Source: Nocardioides acrostichi (lineage in GTDB: Bacteria > Actinomycetota > Actinomycetes > Propionibacteriales > Nocardioidaceae). From it: DNA of 64,000 nt. The notes beneath the pieces are model-generated. The model worked only from the letters and a program-made list of their open reading frames with translations. It did not search any database and was not told the DNA's origin. Both the position numbers and the translations under genes were made by a program. The stretch is taken from NCBI RefSeq assembly GCF_015319165.1, contig NZ_JADIVZ010000004.1, forward strand, positions 186,001-250,000, in the 5' to 3' direction. Numbering within the stretch: the first letter of the stretch is position 1; each line of letters starts with the position of its first letter. This document shows, piece by piece, positions 40,103 to 48,938 of this stretch.

Positions 40103-41964
40103 CAGGCAGTCCTCTCCTTGGTGCGGCCCGCTGGCGTGCCGGGCGTGATCCGGTCGATCCCCAGCGTCTCGGCGTTGAGACCCGAGAGGCGGTGGCCGCG
40201 ATTGAAGAAGCGGAACCGCGCCAGCCACGACACCATCGGGTGGGTGAACCAGAAGAACACGCCGAGGTCGATGAGCGTGGTCAGGCCCAGCGCGAACGCG
40301 AAGCCCTTGACCACGCCGGCCGCGAAGACGTAGAGCACGACGGCCGCCAGCAGCGAGACCGCGTCGGCGGCCAGGCAGGTGTTCCGAGCCCGCTTCCAGC
40401 CCGCCTCGACCGCGACGCGCATCGACTTGCCGGCGCGCATCTCGTCACGGATGCGCTCGAAGTACACGATGAAGGAGTCCGCGGTGATGCCGATCGCGAT
40501 GATCAGGCCCGCGATGCCGGGCAGGGTCAGGGTGAAGCCCGCGGTCTCGCTCAGCAGCAACACCAGGGCGTAGGTGATGGCAGCGGACGCGACGAGCGAC
40601 GCGATGACCACCATGCCCAGCCCGCGGTAGTACAAGAGGCAGTAGAGCATGACGATCGCGAGCCCCACGGCGCCCGCGGTGAGTCCGGCGGTGAGGTAGT
40701 CGCCGGCCAGCGAGGGACCGATGGTCTCGGCCAGCGGATCCTTCTCGAAGCTGATCGGAAGCGAGCCGTAGCGCAGGCTCGTGGCGAGACTGTTGGCCGA
40801 CGTCTCGTTGAAGTTGCCGCTGATCTGGGCGTTGCCGTCGAGGATGGGCTCGTTCACCACCGGGTTCGAGAGCACCTGGCCGTCGAGCACGATCGCGAAC
40901 TGCTTCTCCGTGCCGGCCAGTGCCGAGGACACCTTGCCGAAGGTGCTCGTCGCCTCGCCGTTGAAGCTGAGCGTGACCACCCAGCCGACCTGGTTCTGCG
41001 GGATCTCGGCGGCGGCGTCCTTGAGCTGGGTGCCCTCGATCATCGCATTCGAGAGCAGGAACGGGACGCCGCTGTCGTCGCAGGTGATCAGCGGCGAGTC
41101 GGGCTCGTCGGCCATGAGGGCCTGGCTGCCGTCCTTCGGGCACGCGTTCGCCTGGCTGAAGGCGTTGAACGCATCGACGCAGGCCTGGGTCGGTGAGTCG
41201 ATCCAGGTGAGGGGATCCGTCGAGGTCTTGTCCTTGGCGGCAGCGGAGGTGCAGCCGCGCAGCTGACGCTTGAGCGCGGCGTTCTGCTGGCCGCCGGACT
41301 GGCCGCCGGATTGGCCGGTCGACCCGGTCGTGGGCTTGCCCGTGGGGCTGCTCGACGTCGTGGTCAGCGGGGTGGCCGACACGTCGGCGCCGGGTGAGGA
41401 GTCGGACGTCGGGGACGCCGAGGGGCTGGCGGTCGCGCGCGCGTCGGGCTTGACCGCGAACCCCACGGGCGGGCGGTTGTTGCCCGTGCCGTCGCTGCCG
41501 CCGCTCTCGGGATCAGAGGAACCGGACGCCGCACCGGAGGGCAGGCTCTGCTGGAGCTGACTGGTCGCACCACTCGAACCGGTGGTGCCGCCGCACTGAC
41601 CGTCGACGGCCGAGCAGGCGACGAGACGGAACCGCAGCTGGGCGGTACGGGTGATCGTGTCGAGCAGGTCGCGAGCGTTCTTGCCCGGTACCTCGATCAC
41701 GATCTCGTTGCTGCCCTGGGTCGTGACGTCGGCCTCGGCGGTGCCGGAGCCGTTCACACGGTCGTCGATGATCTGGCGAGCCTCGTCCAGCGACTCCTGG
41801 GAGGGGCTGCCCGTGGCACGCAGCGTGATGCTCGTGCCGCCGCGCAGGTCGAGCCCCAGGCTGGGCTTCCAGGTGCCGGCCAGGGCCACCAGGCCGTAGG
41901 CGACCGCGAGAGCGAGCGCGAACACCACGAGGGTGCGGCCCGGACGCGCCTTGTTGCGTGCCAT
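40102..41964 (-). CDS. secD: protein translocase subunit SecD with low-complexity insert
   Basis: Partner of SecF, 620 residues. GLDLRGGTSITLRA follows the first helix; the periplasmic P1 head is split by an insert of about 110 residues (about 125-235) made almost only of Ser, Thr, Gly, Pro and Gln; the C-terminal six-helix half has GIAGLIIAIGITADSFIVYFER with the conserved Asp and WKRARNTCLAADAV. The insert stays in frame and both flanks align to the family, so it is a true spacer, not a frameshift. It starts four bases after the yajC stop with GGAGAA ahead. Confidence 0.95.
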   Translation of the reverse strand: MARNKARPGRTLVVFALALAVAYGLVALAGTWKPSLGLDLRGGTSITLRATGSPSQESLDEARQIIDDRVNGSGTAEADVTTQGSNEIVIEVPGKNARDLLDTITRTAQLRFRLVACSAVDGQCGGTTGSSGATSQLQQSLPSGAASGSSDPESGGSDGTGNNRPPVGFAVKPDARATASPSASPTSDSSPGADVSATPLTTTSSSPTGKPTTGSTGQSGGQSGGQQNAALKRQLRGCTSAAAKDKTSTDPLTWIDSPTQACVDAFNAFSQANACPKDGSQALMADEPDSPLITCDDSGVPFLLSNAMIEGTQLKDAAAEIPQNQVGWVVTLSFNGEATSTFGKVSSALAGTEKQFAIVLDGQVLSNPVVNEPILDGNAQISGNFNETSANSLATSLRYGSLPISFEKDPLAETIGPSLAGDYLTAGLTAGAVGLAIVMLYCLLYYRGLGMVVIASLVASAAITYALVLLLSETAGFTLTLPGIAGLIIAIGITADSFIVYFERIRDEMRAGKSMRVAVEAGWKRARNTCLAADAVSLLAAVVLYVFAAGVVKGFAFALGLTTLIDLGVFFWFTHPMVSWLARFRFFNRGHRLSGLNAETLGIDRITPGTPAGRTKERTA

Positions 41965-41968
41965 GCCT

Positions 41969-42322
41969 TCAGTTCTCCTCGTCCGACGTCGGGTCGGGGT
42001 TCTTGTCCAGCGTCAGGTCGGTTGCCTGCTCGTCTTCCGTCCCGGCGAGCGGGGCGACCTTCTGACCGACGGCGGCGCGCGCCACCCGGATCACCACGCC
42101 GTCTGCGATCTCGACCGACACCGCGGTGTCGTCGGGGTCGTCGGGGTCGTCGAGCGCGCGCAGGATGCCGTAGACGCCCGAGGTCAGCATGACCTCGTCA
42201 CCCACCCCCAACGAGCGCTGCATCGTCATCAGTTCCCGGTTGCGCCGTGTCTGCGGCCGAACGATGAGGAGCCAGAAGATGACGGCGATGACCAGGAGGG
42301 GCAGCAAGCCCGCAAACTCCAC
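41969..42322 (-). CDS. yajC: preprotein translocase subunit YajC
   Basis: Small Sec accessory protein, 117 residues: one N-terminal helix (LLPLLVIAVIFWLLIV), then the signature RPQTRRNRELMTMQRSLGVGDEVMLTSGVYG, written here across about residues 22-52, and an acidic C-terminal tail. The start is GTG 42322 behind GAGAGG. First gene of yajC-secD-secF-apt. Confidence 0.93.
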   Translation of the reverse strand: MEFAGLLPLLVIAVIFWLLIVRPQTRRNRELMTMQRSLGVGDEVMLTSGVYGILRALDDPDDPDDTAVSVEIADGVVIRVARAAVGQKVAPLAGTEDEQATDLTLDKNPDPTSDEEN

Positions 42323-42396
42323 GACGAACCTCTCCAGCGATGGACGACAGCAGTCAGCCTCCCTCGGGGCTGGACCCGAGGCCGAGGCGACGTGGA

Positions 42397-42402
42397 AGTC
42401 TA
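42397..42402 (-). promoter_or_regulatory. candidate -10 TAGACT for yajC-secD-secF-apt
   Basis: TAGACT on the minus strand in the 168-base gap between ruvB and yajC, about 75 bases upstream of the yajC GTG. No clear -35 was found. The rest of the gap holds no gene that I can support. Confidence 0.4.
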
Positions 42403-42490
42403 ACCGTCGGGGTGTGACGAGACGTCAATCACGGTGTCGCCGCGGGTCACGGGTGCATCACGATGAGCCCCACCGCGACGTTCGCCGGCG

Positions 42491-43525
42491 TTACTCGACG
42501 TCGAAGAGCCCCAGGTCGGCCCCCGCCGGCGGAGCCAGCCCGAGATGGGCCCAGGCGGCCGGGGTGGCGATGCGTCCCCGTGGCGTGCGGGCCAGGAAGC
42601 CGATCCGCACGAGGAAGGGCTCGGCGACCTCCTCGACGGTCTCGCGCTCCTCCCCCACGGCGACGGCCAGGGTCGACACGCCCACGGGCCCGCCACCGAA
42701 GCGGCGGCACAGCACGTCGATGACGCCTCGGTCGAGCCGGTCGAGACCGAGCTGGTCGACCTCGTAGAGGTCGAGTGCCCGTTCGGCCACCTCGTGGGTC
42801 ACGACGCCTGAGGCGCGCACCTGCGCATAGTCGCGCACCCGGCGCAGCAGCCGGTTGGCGATGCGCGGGGTGCCCCGGGAGCGCGAGGCGATCTCGGTGC
42901 CACCGGCCGAGGTGAGCTCGACCCCCAGGAGCCTCGAGGAGCGGCCCACGATGGTCTCGAGGTCGGCCGCCTCGTAGAACTCCAGCTGAGCGGTGAACCC
43001 GAACCGGTCGCGGAGCGGACCCGGCAGGAGTCCGGCTCGCGTCGTGGCCCCGACCAAGGTGAAGGGCGGGATCTCCAGGGGGATCGCCGTCGCACCCGGC
43101 CCCTTGCCGATGACGACGTCGACCCGGAAGTCCTCCATCGCCATGTAGAGCATCTCCTCGGCCGGCCGGGACATGCGGTGGATCTCGTCGATGAAGAGCA
43201 CGTCGCCCTCGTTGAGGCCCGAGAGGATGGCGGCCAGGTCGCCCGCATGCGTGATGGCCGGCCCGCTGGTGAGCCGCAGTGGCACCCCCATCTCGTGCGC
43301 GATGATCATCGCCAGCGTCGTCTTGCCGAGCCCCGGGGGGCCGGAGAGCAGCACGTGGTCGGGAGCGCGCTCGCGCAGCCTCGCGGCCTCCAGCACCAGG
43401 CCGAGCTGGTCGCGCACCCGTCGCTGCCCCACGACCTCGTCGAGGCTGCGTGGGCGTAGCGCGGCCTCGACGGCGCGCTCGTCGCCCTCGGCCTCGGCGG
43501 CGGTGAGCGAGTGGTCGGCGTCCAT
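42491..43525 (-). CDS. ruvB: Holliday junction branch-migration helicase RuvB
   Basis: AAA+ motor of the RuvAB branch-migration complex, 344 residues. Walker A is [14 protein letters not shown] (about 62), Walker [17 protein letters not shown] (about 110), sensor 1 [20 protein letters not shown] and the winged-helix C terminus [10 protein letters not shown]. It lies six bases after ruvA, in the SOS-regulated ruvC-ruvA-ruvB operon. Confidence 0.97.
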   Translation of the reverse strand: MDADHSLTAAEAEGDERAVEAALRPRSLDEVVGQRRVRDQLGLVLEAARLRERAPDHVLLSGPPGLGKTTLAMIIAHEMGVPLRLTSGPAITHAGDLAAILSGLNEGDVLFIDEIHRMSRPAEEMLYMAMEDFRVDVVIGKGPGATAIPLEIPPFTLVGATTRAGLLPGPLRDRFGFTAQLEFYEAADLETIVGRSSRLLGVELTSAGGTEIASRSRGTPRIANRLLRRVRDYAQVRASGVVTHEVAERALDLYEVDQLGLDRLDRGVIDVLCRRFGGGPVGVSTLAVAVGEERETVEEVAEPFLVRIGFLARTPRGRIATPAAWAHLGLAPPAGADLGLFDVE

Positions 43526-43531
43526 CGCCGA

Positions 43532-44146
43532 TCAGGCCTTCGAGAGCGTGCGGAGTGCGGCGCGCAGCAGACCTGCCACGTCGGGGGCGGTGCCGGGCGC
43601 GACGTCGACGCTCACCTGCTCGACCGCCTGGTCGGCGTCCTTGACCGACCAGCCGAGACCCACCAGACCCTGGCGCACCTGGTCGCGCCAGGGCTCGGAC
43701 GTCGCGGAGATCGCGGCCACGTGACCGCCCGTGGGGGCGCCGAGCCGGTCCTTGAGCTCGAGGATGATGCGCTGCGCGCCCTTCTGCCCGATGCCGGGAA
43801 CCCGAGTGAGGGTCTTGGTGTCGTCGGCGGCCACCGCCGTGCGCAGGGCATCGGGCGAGAGCACCGCGAGCATGGCCTGGGCCAGCTTCGGGCCGACCCC
43901 CGAGGCCGTCTGGAGCAGCTCGAAGCAGGACTTCTCGTCGTCGTCGGCGAACCCGAAGAGGGTCAGGGAGTCCTCGCGCACCACCATGCTCGTGGGCAGG
44001 TGTGCCTCGCGCCGGGTGCCGATCATCGGGCTCAGCGTGGCCAGGGTGCCTGGAGTGCAGTGCAGTTCGAGGCCGACTCCCCCGACCTCGACGACGGCGC
44101 TGGTGAGGGTCACGGCGGTCACGGGACCGCGTAGGTAGGCGATCAA
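43532..44146 (-). CDS. ruvA: Holliday junction DNA helicase subunit RuvA, TTG start
   Basis: Tetrameric junction-binding subunit, 204 residues: OB-fold domain I starting [11 protein letters not shown], two helix-hairpin-helix motifs ([14 protein letters not shown] and [17 protein letters not shown]), and the flexible linker to the RuvB-binding domain III ([20 protein letters not shown]). The start is a TTG at 44146 behind AAGGAG at six bases; it overlaps the ruvC stop (TTGA). Other candidate starts would remove the conserved first strand. Confidence 0.95.
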   Translation of the reverse strand: MIAYLRGPVTAVTLTSAVVEVGGVGLELHCTPGTLATLSPMIGTRREAHLPTSMVVREDSLTLFGFADDDEKSCFELLQTASGVGPKLAQAMLAVLSPDALRTAVAADDTKTLTRVPGIGQKGAQRIILELKDRLGAPTGGHVAAISATSEPWRDQVRQGLVGLGWSVKDADQAVEQVSVDVAPGTAPDVAGLLRAALRTLSKA

Positions 44147-44685
44147 CGGGCTCTCCTTGCGGTCGCGAGGGCGGCGCGCTGGCGGGCCGCGGCCTGCTCG
44201 ATGCGGGCCTGGGCACCGCCGCGCCAGATGTGGGTGATGGCCAGGGCCAGGGCGTCGGCGGCGTCGGCTGGCTTCGGGGTCGCGTCGAGGCGCAGGATGC
44301 GGGTGACCATGGCCCCGACCTGCTGTTTGGTGGCCCGGCCACTCCCGCTGACGGCGGCCTTGACCTCGCTGGGCGTGTGCATGGCGATCGGTAGACCGAT
44401 GCGGGCGGCCACGACCATCGCCACGCCCGCCGCCTGGGCGGTGCCCATCACCGTGCTGACGTCGGAGCGCGCGAAGACGCGCTCGACCGCGACCGCGTCG
44501 GGCCGGTGCTCCTCGATCCAGGCCTCGACGCCCCTCTCGATCGTCACCAGTCGCTGCGGCACCTCCAGGTCGCTGCTGGTGCGCAGGACACCCACGTCGA
44601 CCAGGGCCAGCGGACGCCCGACCGACCCCTCGACCACGCCCATGCCGCACCGGGTCAGGCCGGGGTCGATGCCGAGCACGCGCAC
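44143..44685 (-). CDS. ruvC: crossover junction endodeoxyribonuclease RuvC
   Basis: Holliday junction resolvase, 180 residues, RNase H fold. Catalytic acids are in [12 protein letters not shown] (Asp7), AVERVF (Glu), and the C-terminal [13 protein letters not shown] pair. Start GTG 44685 follows AGGAGGTT with seven bases spacing; an upstream in-frame extension has no ribosome-binding site and crosses the SOS box. It leads ruvC-ruvA-ruvB. Confidence 0.96.
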   Translation of the reverse strand: MRVLGIDPGLTRCGMGVVEGSVGRPLALVDVGVLRTSSDLEVPQRLVTIERGVEAWIEEHRPDAVAVERVFARSDVSTVMGTAQAAGVAMVVAARIGLPIAMHTPSEVKAAVSGSGRATKQQVGAMVTRILRLDATPKPADAADALALAITHIWRGGAQARIEQAAARQRAALATARRAR

Positions 44686-44728
44686 GGGCGGAACCTCCTG
44701 GGGCGGTGCAGTAGAAAGATGGCAGATG

Positions 44729-44744
44729 TCGAACGTGTGTTCGC
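44729..44744. promoter_or_regulatory. LexA/SOS box upstream of ruvCAB
   Basis: TCGAACGTGTGTTCGC contains the full CGAAC-N4-GTTCG core of the Gram-positive/actinobacterial SOS box, with one mismatch in the outer flank. It is 44 bases upstream of the ruvC start, in promoter position. Damage-inducible control of ruvCAB is known in mycobacteria, so repression by LexA is expected here. Confidence 0.8.
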
Positions 44745-44807
44745 TCCACGCTAACCGCGACCACCCACGCGACCCCAAACGACACGCCGCTCCCCCACCG
44801 CCCGCGC

Positions 44808-44931
44808 CGACCTGCCACGAGTTTTCAGCTGACCCGTCGCCAGTTTTCAGCTGACCCGTCGCCAGTTTTCAGCTGACCCGTCGCCAGTTTTCACCCGACC
44901 TGCCACGATCTTCCACGTGACCCGCCACGAC
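44808..44931. repeat. tandem array of five and a half 22-bp units
   Basis: Units lie at 44808-44829, 44830-44851, 44852-44873, 44874-44895, 44896-44917 and a partial one at 44918-44931, all in the same direction. The second and third are identical, the fourth differs only near its end. Each has a first half like TGACCYGYCRC and a second half like CAGTTTTCAGC. The same unit forms the array at 14639-14773. It lies between the ruvC promoter and the nucleotidyltransferase gene and contains the likely GTG start of that gene. Confidence 0.88.
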
Positions 44932-45681
44932 GGCGCCGTGGACATCCCGCCGGCCGTCGATGCGCTGGCGACGGAGTTGCGCCGCATCGACTGGGTCACG
45001 CACCTGCTGGTGGGCGGCTCGCTCGCCACCGGCGACTACCGTCCGGGGGTCAGCGATCTCGACCTCGTCGCGATCATCGATCCGCCACGAGGGGCCGACC
45101 CGCGGCCCGCGATCCGTCGCGTGCATCGGCACCTGGACGGCGGCGTAGCGGCGGGCGCCGCACTCGGCTGCGCCTACGTCGCCCGCGACTCCGTCGCCGA
45201 GACGACCGCTCGCCACCCCACGTGGACGCACGGCAGGCTCGTCGAGCGCCCACTCTCCGGCATCGCGCGGATCGAGCTCGCGCGACACGGCTTCGCCGTC
45301 CTCGGACAGCCTCCAGGAGCTGTCTTCGGCCCCGTCAGCGACGAGGACGTACGACACGCCGCGCTCGAGGAGCTCACCGGCTACTGGACCGTCGCGGCCC
45401 GGCGCCCCTGGTGGTGGCTCGACCCGAGCATCGCCGAACTCGGGCTGACCTCCATGGCCCGGGGCCGACACGCACTCGAGACCGGCGCTCTCCTCACCAA
45501 GTCGGCAGCCATCGACGTCGTCGATGCGCCCGCGTGGCTGAGGTCCGATCTCCGGGCTCGTCGCGATGGGCAGCACGTGCGATGGCGCTGCCTCCGCGCG
45601 GCTCGGATCGCCTGGCGCGACGCGCGGCGCACCACGGCAGCGGCTCGAGCATGCGCCGGAACCCGCGCCGGAAGACGCTGA
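44917..45681 (+). CDS. nucleotidyltransferase-domain protein
   Basis: A 254-residue protein of the polymerase-beta nucleotidyltransferase superfamily. The signature GGSLATGDYRPGVSDLDLVA (about 33-52) has the GGS and DxD metal-binding pair, as in aminoglycoside adenylyltransferases, but the C-terminal helical domain is not one I can assign to a drug-modifying group, so resistance is not claimed. GTG 44917 lies on the boundary of two repeat units; GTG 44938, seven codons on, would give a protein free of repeat-encoded residues and is equally possible. Plus-strand island between ruvC and yebC, where close relatives usually have none. Probably accessory. Confidence 0.75.
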   Translation: MTRHDGAVDIPPAVDALATELRRIDWVTHLLVGGSLATGDYRPGVSDLDLVAIIDPPRGADPRPAIRRVHRHLDGGVAAGAALGCAYVARDSVAETTARHPTWTHGRLVERPLSGIARIELARHGFAVLGQPPGAVFGPVSDEDVRHAALEELTGYWTVAARRPWWWLDPSIAELGLTSMARGRHALETGALLTKSAAIDVVDAPAWLRSDLRARRDGQHVRWRCLRAARIAWRDARRTTAAARACAGTRAGRR

Positions 45682-45689
45682 GCGGTCGG

Positions 45690-46457
45690 TCAGGCCTCGA
45701 CCTGCTCCATGACGTCGTCGGAGATCTCCGCGTTGGCGAACACGTTCTGCACGTCGTCGAGGTCGTCGACCGCGTCGACCAGCCGCACGACCTTGCCGGC
45801 GTCGGCCGGATCGGCCACGGGGATGTCGAGCGTGGCCACGAACTGCACCTCGGCGGAGTCGTAGTCGATGCCGGCGGCCTGAAGCGCCGTCCGCACGGCG
45901 ACGACGTCGGAGGACGCCGATAGCACCTCGAAGCTCTCGCCCAGGTCGGAGACGTCCTCGGCGCCGGCGTCGAGGGTGGCCTCGAGCACGTCGTCCTCGA
46001 CGACCTCGCGGCCCTTCTGCTCCTTGGGCACCACGACGACGCCGCGGCGCTCGAAGAGGCGGGAGACCGAGCCGGGGTCGGCCATGGTGCCGCCGTTGCG
46101 GGTGACCGCGGTGCGCACCTCCATCGCGGCGCGGTTGCGGTTGTCGGTGAGGCACTCGACGAGCAGCGCCACGCCCTGGGGGCCGTAGACCTCGTACATG
46201 ATCGTCTCGTAGTCGACGCCGCCGCCGTCGAGACCGCCGCCGCGCTTGACTGCTGCGTCGATGTTCTTGTTCGGCACCGACTGCTTCTTGGCCTTCTGGA
46301 CGGCGTCGTAGAGCGTCGGGTTGCCGGCCGGGTCGGGTCCGCCCATCTTCGCCGCGATCTCGATGTTCTTGATCAGCTTGGCGAACAACTTTCCGCGCTT
46401 GGCGTCGATCGCGGCCTTCTTGTGCTTCGTGGTCGCCCACTTGGAGTGCCCGGACAT
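45690..46457 (-). CDS. yebC: YebC/PmpR-family regulatory protein
   Basis: A 255-residue protein beginning [18 protein letters not shown], the unmistakable start of the YebC/TACO1 family, with the central [19 protein letters not shown] and acidic C-terminal domain. Family members act as transcription factors or, as shown for some, help ribosomes through proline-rich stretches. GAGGAGAG precedes the ATG; the gene begins seven bases after pdxT ends, so it shares the pdxT message. It is convergent with the nucleotidyltransferase gene, with eight bases between stops. Confidence 0.95.
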   Translation of the reverse strand: MSGHSKWATTKHKKAAIDAKRGKLFAKLIKNIEIAAKMGGPDPAGNPTLYDAVQKAKKQSVPNKNIDAAVKRGGGLDGGGVDYETIMYEVYGPQGVALLVECLTDNRNRAAMEVRTAVTRNGGTMADPGSVSRLFERRGVVVVPKEQKGREVVEDDVLEATLDAGAEDVSDLGESFEVLSASSDVVAVRTALQAAGIDYDSAEVQFVATLDIPVADPADAGKVVRLVDAVDDLDDVQNVFANAEISDDVMEQVEA

Positions 46458-46464
46458 GCGCTAC

Positions 46465-47067
46465 CTATCTCTCCTCGCTCGTCTTCGCGCCCGCCAGGTC
46501 GCAGAACAGTGCGTGCACGCGGGCGTCGGTGCCCACCTCGGGGTGGAACGACGTCGCCATCAGGTGCCCTTGGCGGACGGCGACGATCCTACCCGCGGCC
46601 GGTCCGGCGTCGACCCGGGCGAGCACCTCGACGCCGGCCCCGGCGTCCTCGACCCACGGCGCTCGGATGAAGACGCCGTGCACGCGCGAGTCGAGACCCC
46701 GCACCTCGACGTCCCCCTCGAAGGAGTCGACCTGGCGGCCGAAGGCGTTGCGCCGCACCGTGACATCGAGCCCGCCGACGGTCTGCTGACCGGGCGCGCC
46801 GTCGAGGATGCGGTCGGCCAGCAGGATCATGCCGGCGCAGGTGCCGAGCACCGGCAGCCCGCCCGCGATGCGCTCTCGCAGAGGCTCGAGCAGCTCGAAC
46901 GTGCGCAGCAGCCGGATCTGGGTGGTCGACTCACCGCCGGGGAGGACGAGTCCGTCGACGGCCGCTATTTCGTCGGGGCGCCGTACTCGCGTCGTCCGTA
47001 CGCCCAATCGCGCCAGCGCCTGCTCGTGCTCACGCACGTCACCCTGGACCGCCAGCACTCCGATCAC
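46465..47067 (-). CDS. pdxT: pyridoxal 5'-phosphate synthase glutaminase subunit PdxT
   Basis: Glutamine amidotransferase that supplies ammonia to PdxS. The 200 residues contain [15 protein letters not shown], the nucleophile Cys in [11 protein letters not shown] (about 79), and the His/Glu pair in SFHPEVGTD near 170. The start is GTG 47067. It is 123 bases downstream of pdxS, separated by a small CTCACC/GGTGAG hairpin at the pdxS stop. Confidence 0.95.
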   Translation of the reverse strand: MIGVLAVQGDVREHEQALARLGVRTTRVRRPDEIAAVDGLVLPGGESTTQIRLLRTFELLEPLRERIAGGLPVLGTCAGMILLADRILDGAPGQQTVGGLDVTVRRNAFGRQVDSFEGDVEVRGLDSRVHGVFIRAPWVEDAGAGVEVLARVDAGPAAGRIVAVRQGHLMATSFHPEVGTDARVHALFCDLAGAKTSEER

Positions 47068-47190
47068 TCGATCACCACCGCGCCAGGGTAGGGCTGGGTC
47101 CGGGAGGCCGGGGTACCGGGGCGAGCGGTGAACGGCTCACATGGCCCGGGCTGTGCCGAGACCCGCGACCGGCTCACCTACCGGTGAGGC

Positions 47191-48081
47191 TCACCAGCCG
47201 CGCTCGGCGAACTGGATCGAGCGGGCCGGCTCGTCGACGTTGAGGCCGACCATGGCCTCGCCGAGACCACGCGAGACCTTGGCGATCATCGCGGGGTCGT
47301 CGTGGAAGGTGGTGGCCTTGACGATCGCCTCGGCCCGCTGGGCGGGGTTGCCGGACTTGAAGATGCCCGAGCCCACGAACACGCCGTCGGCGCCGAGCTG
47401 CATCATCATCGCGGCGTCGGCCGGGGTCGCGATGCCGCCCGCGGTGAACAGCACGACCGGCAGGGTGCCGGTCTCGGCGACCTCCTTGACCAGGTCGTAG
47501 GGCGCCTGGAGCTCCTTGGCCTCGACGTAGAGCTCGTCGGGGCTCAGGGCAGCGAGGCGGCGCATCTGGGCGCGGATCGTGCGCATGTGCGTGACGGCGT
47601 TGGAGACGTCGCCGGTACCGGCCTCGCCCTTGGAGCGGATCATCGCCGCGCCCTCGGCGATGCGGCGCAGCGCCTCGCCCAGGTTCGTCGCGCCGCACAC
47701 GAACGGCACCTGATAGGCCCACTTGTCGATGTGGTGGGAGTAGTCGGCCGGCGTGAGCACCTCGGACTCGTCGACGTAGTCGACGCCGAGACTCTGGAGC
47801 ACCTGGGCCTCCATGAAGTGCCCGATGCGCGCCTTGGCCATCACCGGGATCGAGACCGCGTCGATGATGCCGTCGATCATGTCGGGGTCGCTCATCCGCG
47901 ACACCCCGCCCTGGGCGCGGATGTCGGCCGGCACCCGCTCGAGCGCCATCACGGCGACCGCTCCGGCGTTCTCGGCGATCGTGGCCTGCTCGGGCGTGAC
48001 GACGTCCATGATCACGCCGCCCTTGAGCATCTCGGCCATGCCGCGCTTGACCCGAGTGGTGCCGGTCTGAGTCTCGTCCAT
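47191..48081 (-). CDS. pdxS: pyridoxal 5'-phosphate synthase lyase subunit PdxS
   Basis: Makes PLP from ribose 5-phosphate, glyceraldehyde 3-phosphate and ammonia. The 296-residue barrel has [16 protein letters not shown] with the first active-site Asp, [11 protein letters not shown] with the Schiff-base Lys, [11 protein letters not shown] phosphate loop with the second lysine nearby, and [23 protein letters not shown] 48081 has TAGGAT seven bases upstream (leaderless); a longer in-frame extension from upstream has no support. Confidence 0.97.
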   Translation of the reverse strand: MDETQTGTTRVKRGMAEMLKGGVIMDVVTPEQATIAENAGAVAVMALERVPADIRAQGGVSRMSDPDMIDGIIDAVSIPVMAKARIGHFMEAQVLQSLGVDYVDESEVLTPADYSHHIDKWAYQVPFVCGATNLGEALRRIAEGAAMIRSKGEAGTGDVSNAVTHMRTIRAQMRRLAALSPDELYVEAKELQAPYDLVKEVAETGTLPVVLFTAGGIATPADAAMMMQLGADGVFVGSGIFKSGNPAQRAEAIVKATTFHDDPAMIAKVSRGLGEAMVGLNVDEPARSIQFAERGW

Positions 48082-48088
48082 GCGGCCG

Positions 48089-48094
48089 ATCCTA
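48089..48094 (-). promoter_or_regulatory. -10 TAGGAT, leaderless promoter of pdxS
   Basis: TAGGAT on the minus strand with seven bases (CGGCCGC) before ATG 48081. It fits the leaderless pattern of several other genes in the window. Confidence 0.6.
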
Positions 48095-48106
48095 GAGCCG
48101 CGGGCC

Positions 48107-48265
48107 TCAGGCCGGGCAGGTGGGACCGAACACCTTCTCGACACGCCAGCCGCCGATCTTGCCGTCGACCCGGAGCTTGACCCTCACCCGGGTGCGCCGG
48201 TTCCTACTCGCGCTGGAGAAGGAGACCTCCTCGCCTCGGTGCGAGGCGACGGCGCTCTTCGCCAC
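48107..48265 (-). pseudogene. possible 52-residue remnant ORF between pgsA and pdxS
   Basis: In the 225-base gap one frame on the minus strand reads VAKSAVASHRGEEVSF... through [17 protein letters not shown] to [10 protein letters not shown] and stop. The composition (alternating strands, ordered ending) looks protein-like, and the frame stays open leftwards into the pgsA tail without a good start, so this may be the end of a lost secreted protein rather than a real small gene. GTG 48265 is the only in-frame start that I found. Low certainty; chance opening in high-GC DNA is possible. Confidence 0.3.
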
Positions 48266-48305
48266 CGGCGTCGAGTCCGTGCTCGCCGCAACCGCGGCCG
48301 GTGCG

Positions 48306-48926
48306 TCACCGAGCGGCGTCGCGCGCCAGCGCCTGGCGGCGCACCTTGAGGATGCGGAACACGACGGTGTAGGCGTTCGCGAACGCGAGGATCCACAGTG
48401 CGGCGTACATCAGCCAGGGCGTGCCCACGATGGCACCGAGGCCGGTCGCGACCAGGATCAGCACCAGCCGGTCGGCACGCTCGGCGAGGCCTCCCCTGGC
48501 GTCCATGCCCAGCGACTCCGCCTTCGCCCGGGCGTAGGAGGTCACCGACCCCATCACGAGGCAGAACAGCGCGAGCGCCAGGTAGAGCGTGGAGTCGCCG
48601 GGGCCGGCGAAGTACAGCACCAGTCCGCCGAAGACCGCTCCGTCGCCGATGCGGTCGAGCGTGGAGTCCCAGAACGAGCCGAAGGTCGAGGAGCGCCCCA
48701 GAGTGCGCGCCATCTGACCGTCGATGAGGTCGCTGAAGACGAACGCCGTGATGAACAAGACACCCGCCAGCAGGTGTCCGGTCGGGAAGAACGCCAACGC
48801 GCCGGTGGCCACGCCGAGGGTGCCCACGAGGGTCACCACGTCGGGGCTGATGCCCAGCTTGATGAACAGGTTGACGAAGGGCGCCAGCATGACGCCCTGC
48901 CAGAAGCCCTTGAATCGGTCCAACAT
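48306..48926 (-). CDS. pgsA: CDP-alcohol phosphatidyltransferase, probable phosphatidylinositol-phosphate synthase
   Basis: Membrane enzyme of 206 residues with about six helices and the complete CDP-alcohol motif DLIDGQMARTLGRSSTFG followed by SFWDSTLDR. In actinobacteria this gene joins CDP-diacylglycerol to inositol 1-phosphate, giving phosphatidylinositol phosphate; the neighbouring phosphatase and HIT genes support that. The acyltransferase and pimA mannosyltransferase genes that follow in mycobacteria are absent here: pdxS comes next. TAGCCT nine bases before the ATG may be a promoter. Confidence 0.88.
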   Translation of the reverse strand: MLDRFKGFWQGVMLAPFVNLFIKLGISPDVVTLVGTLGVATGALAFFPTGHLLAGVLFITAFVFSDLIDGQMARTLGRSSTFGSFWDSTLDRIGDGAVFGGLVLYFAGPGDSTLYLALALFCLVMGSVTSYARAKAESLGMDARGGLAERADRLVLILVATGLGAIVGTPWLMYAALWILAFANAYTVVFRILKVRRQALARDAAR

Positions 48927-48938
48927 CGCGCGAGCAGG

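Noticed and set aside
44917-45681. Aminoglycoside resistance gene call for the nucleotidyltransferase
   Set aside because: Only the generic GGS/DxD core is shared; the C-terminal domain does not resemble a known drug adenylyltransferase.
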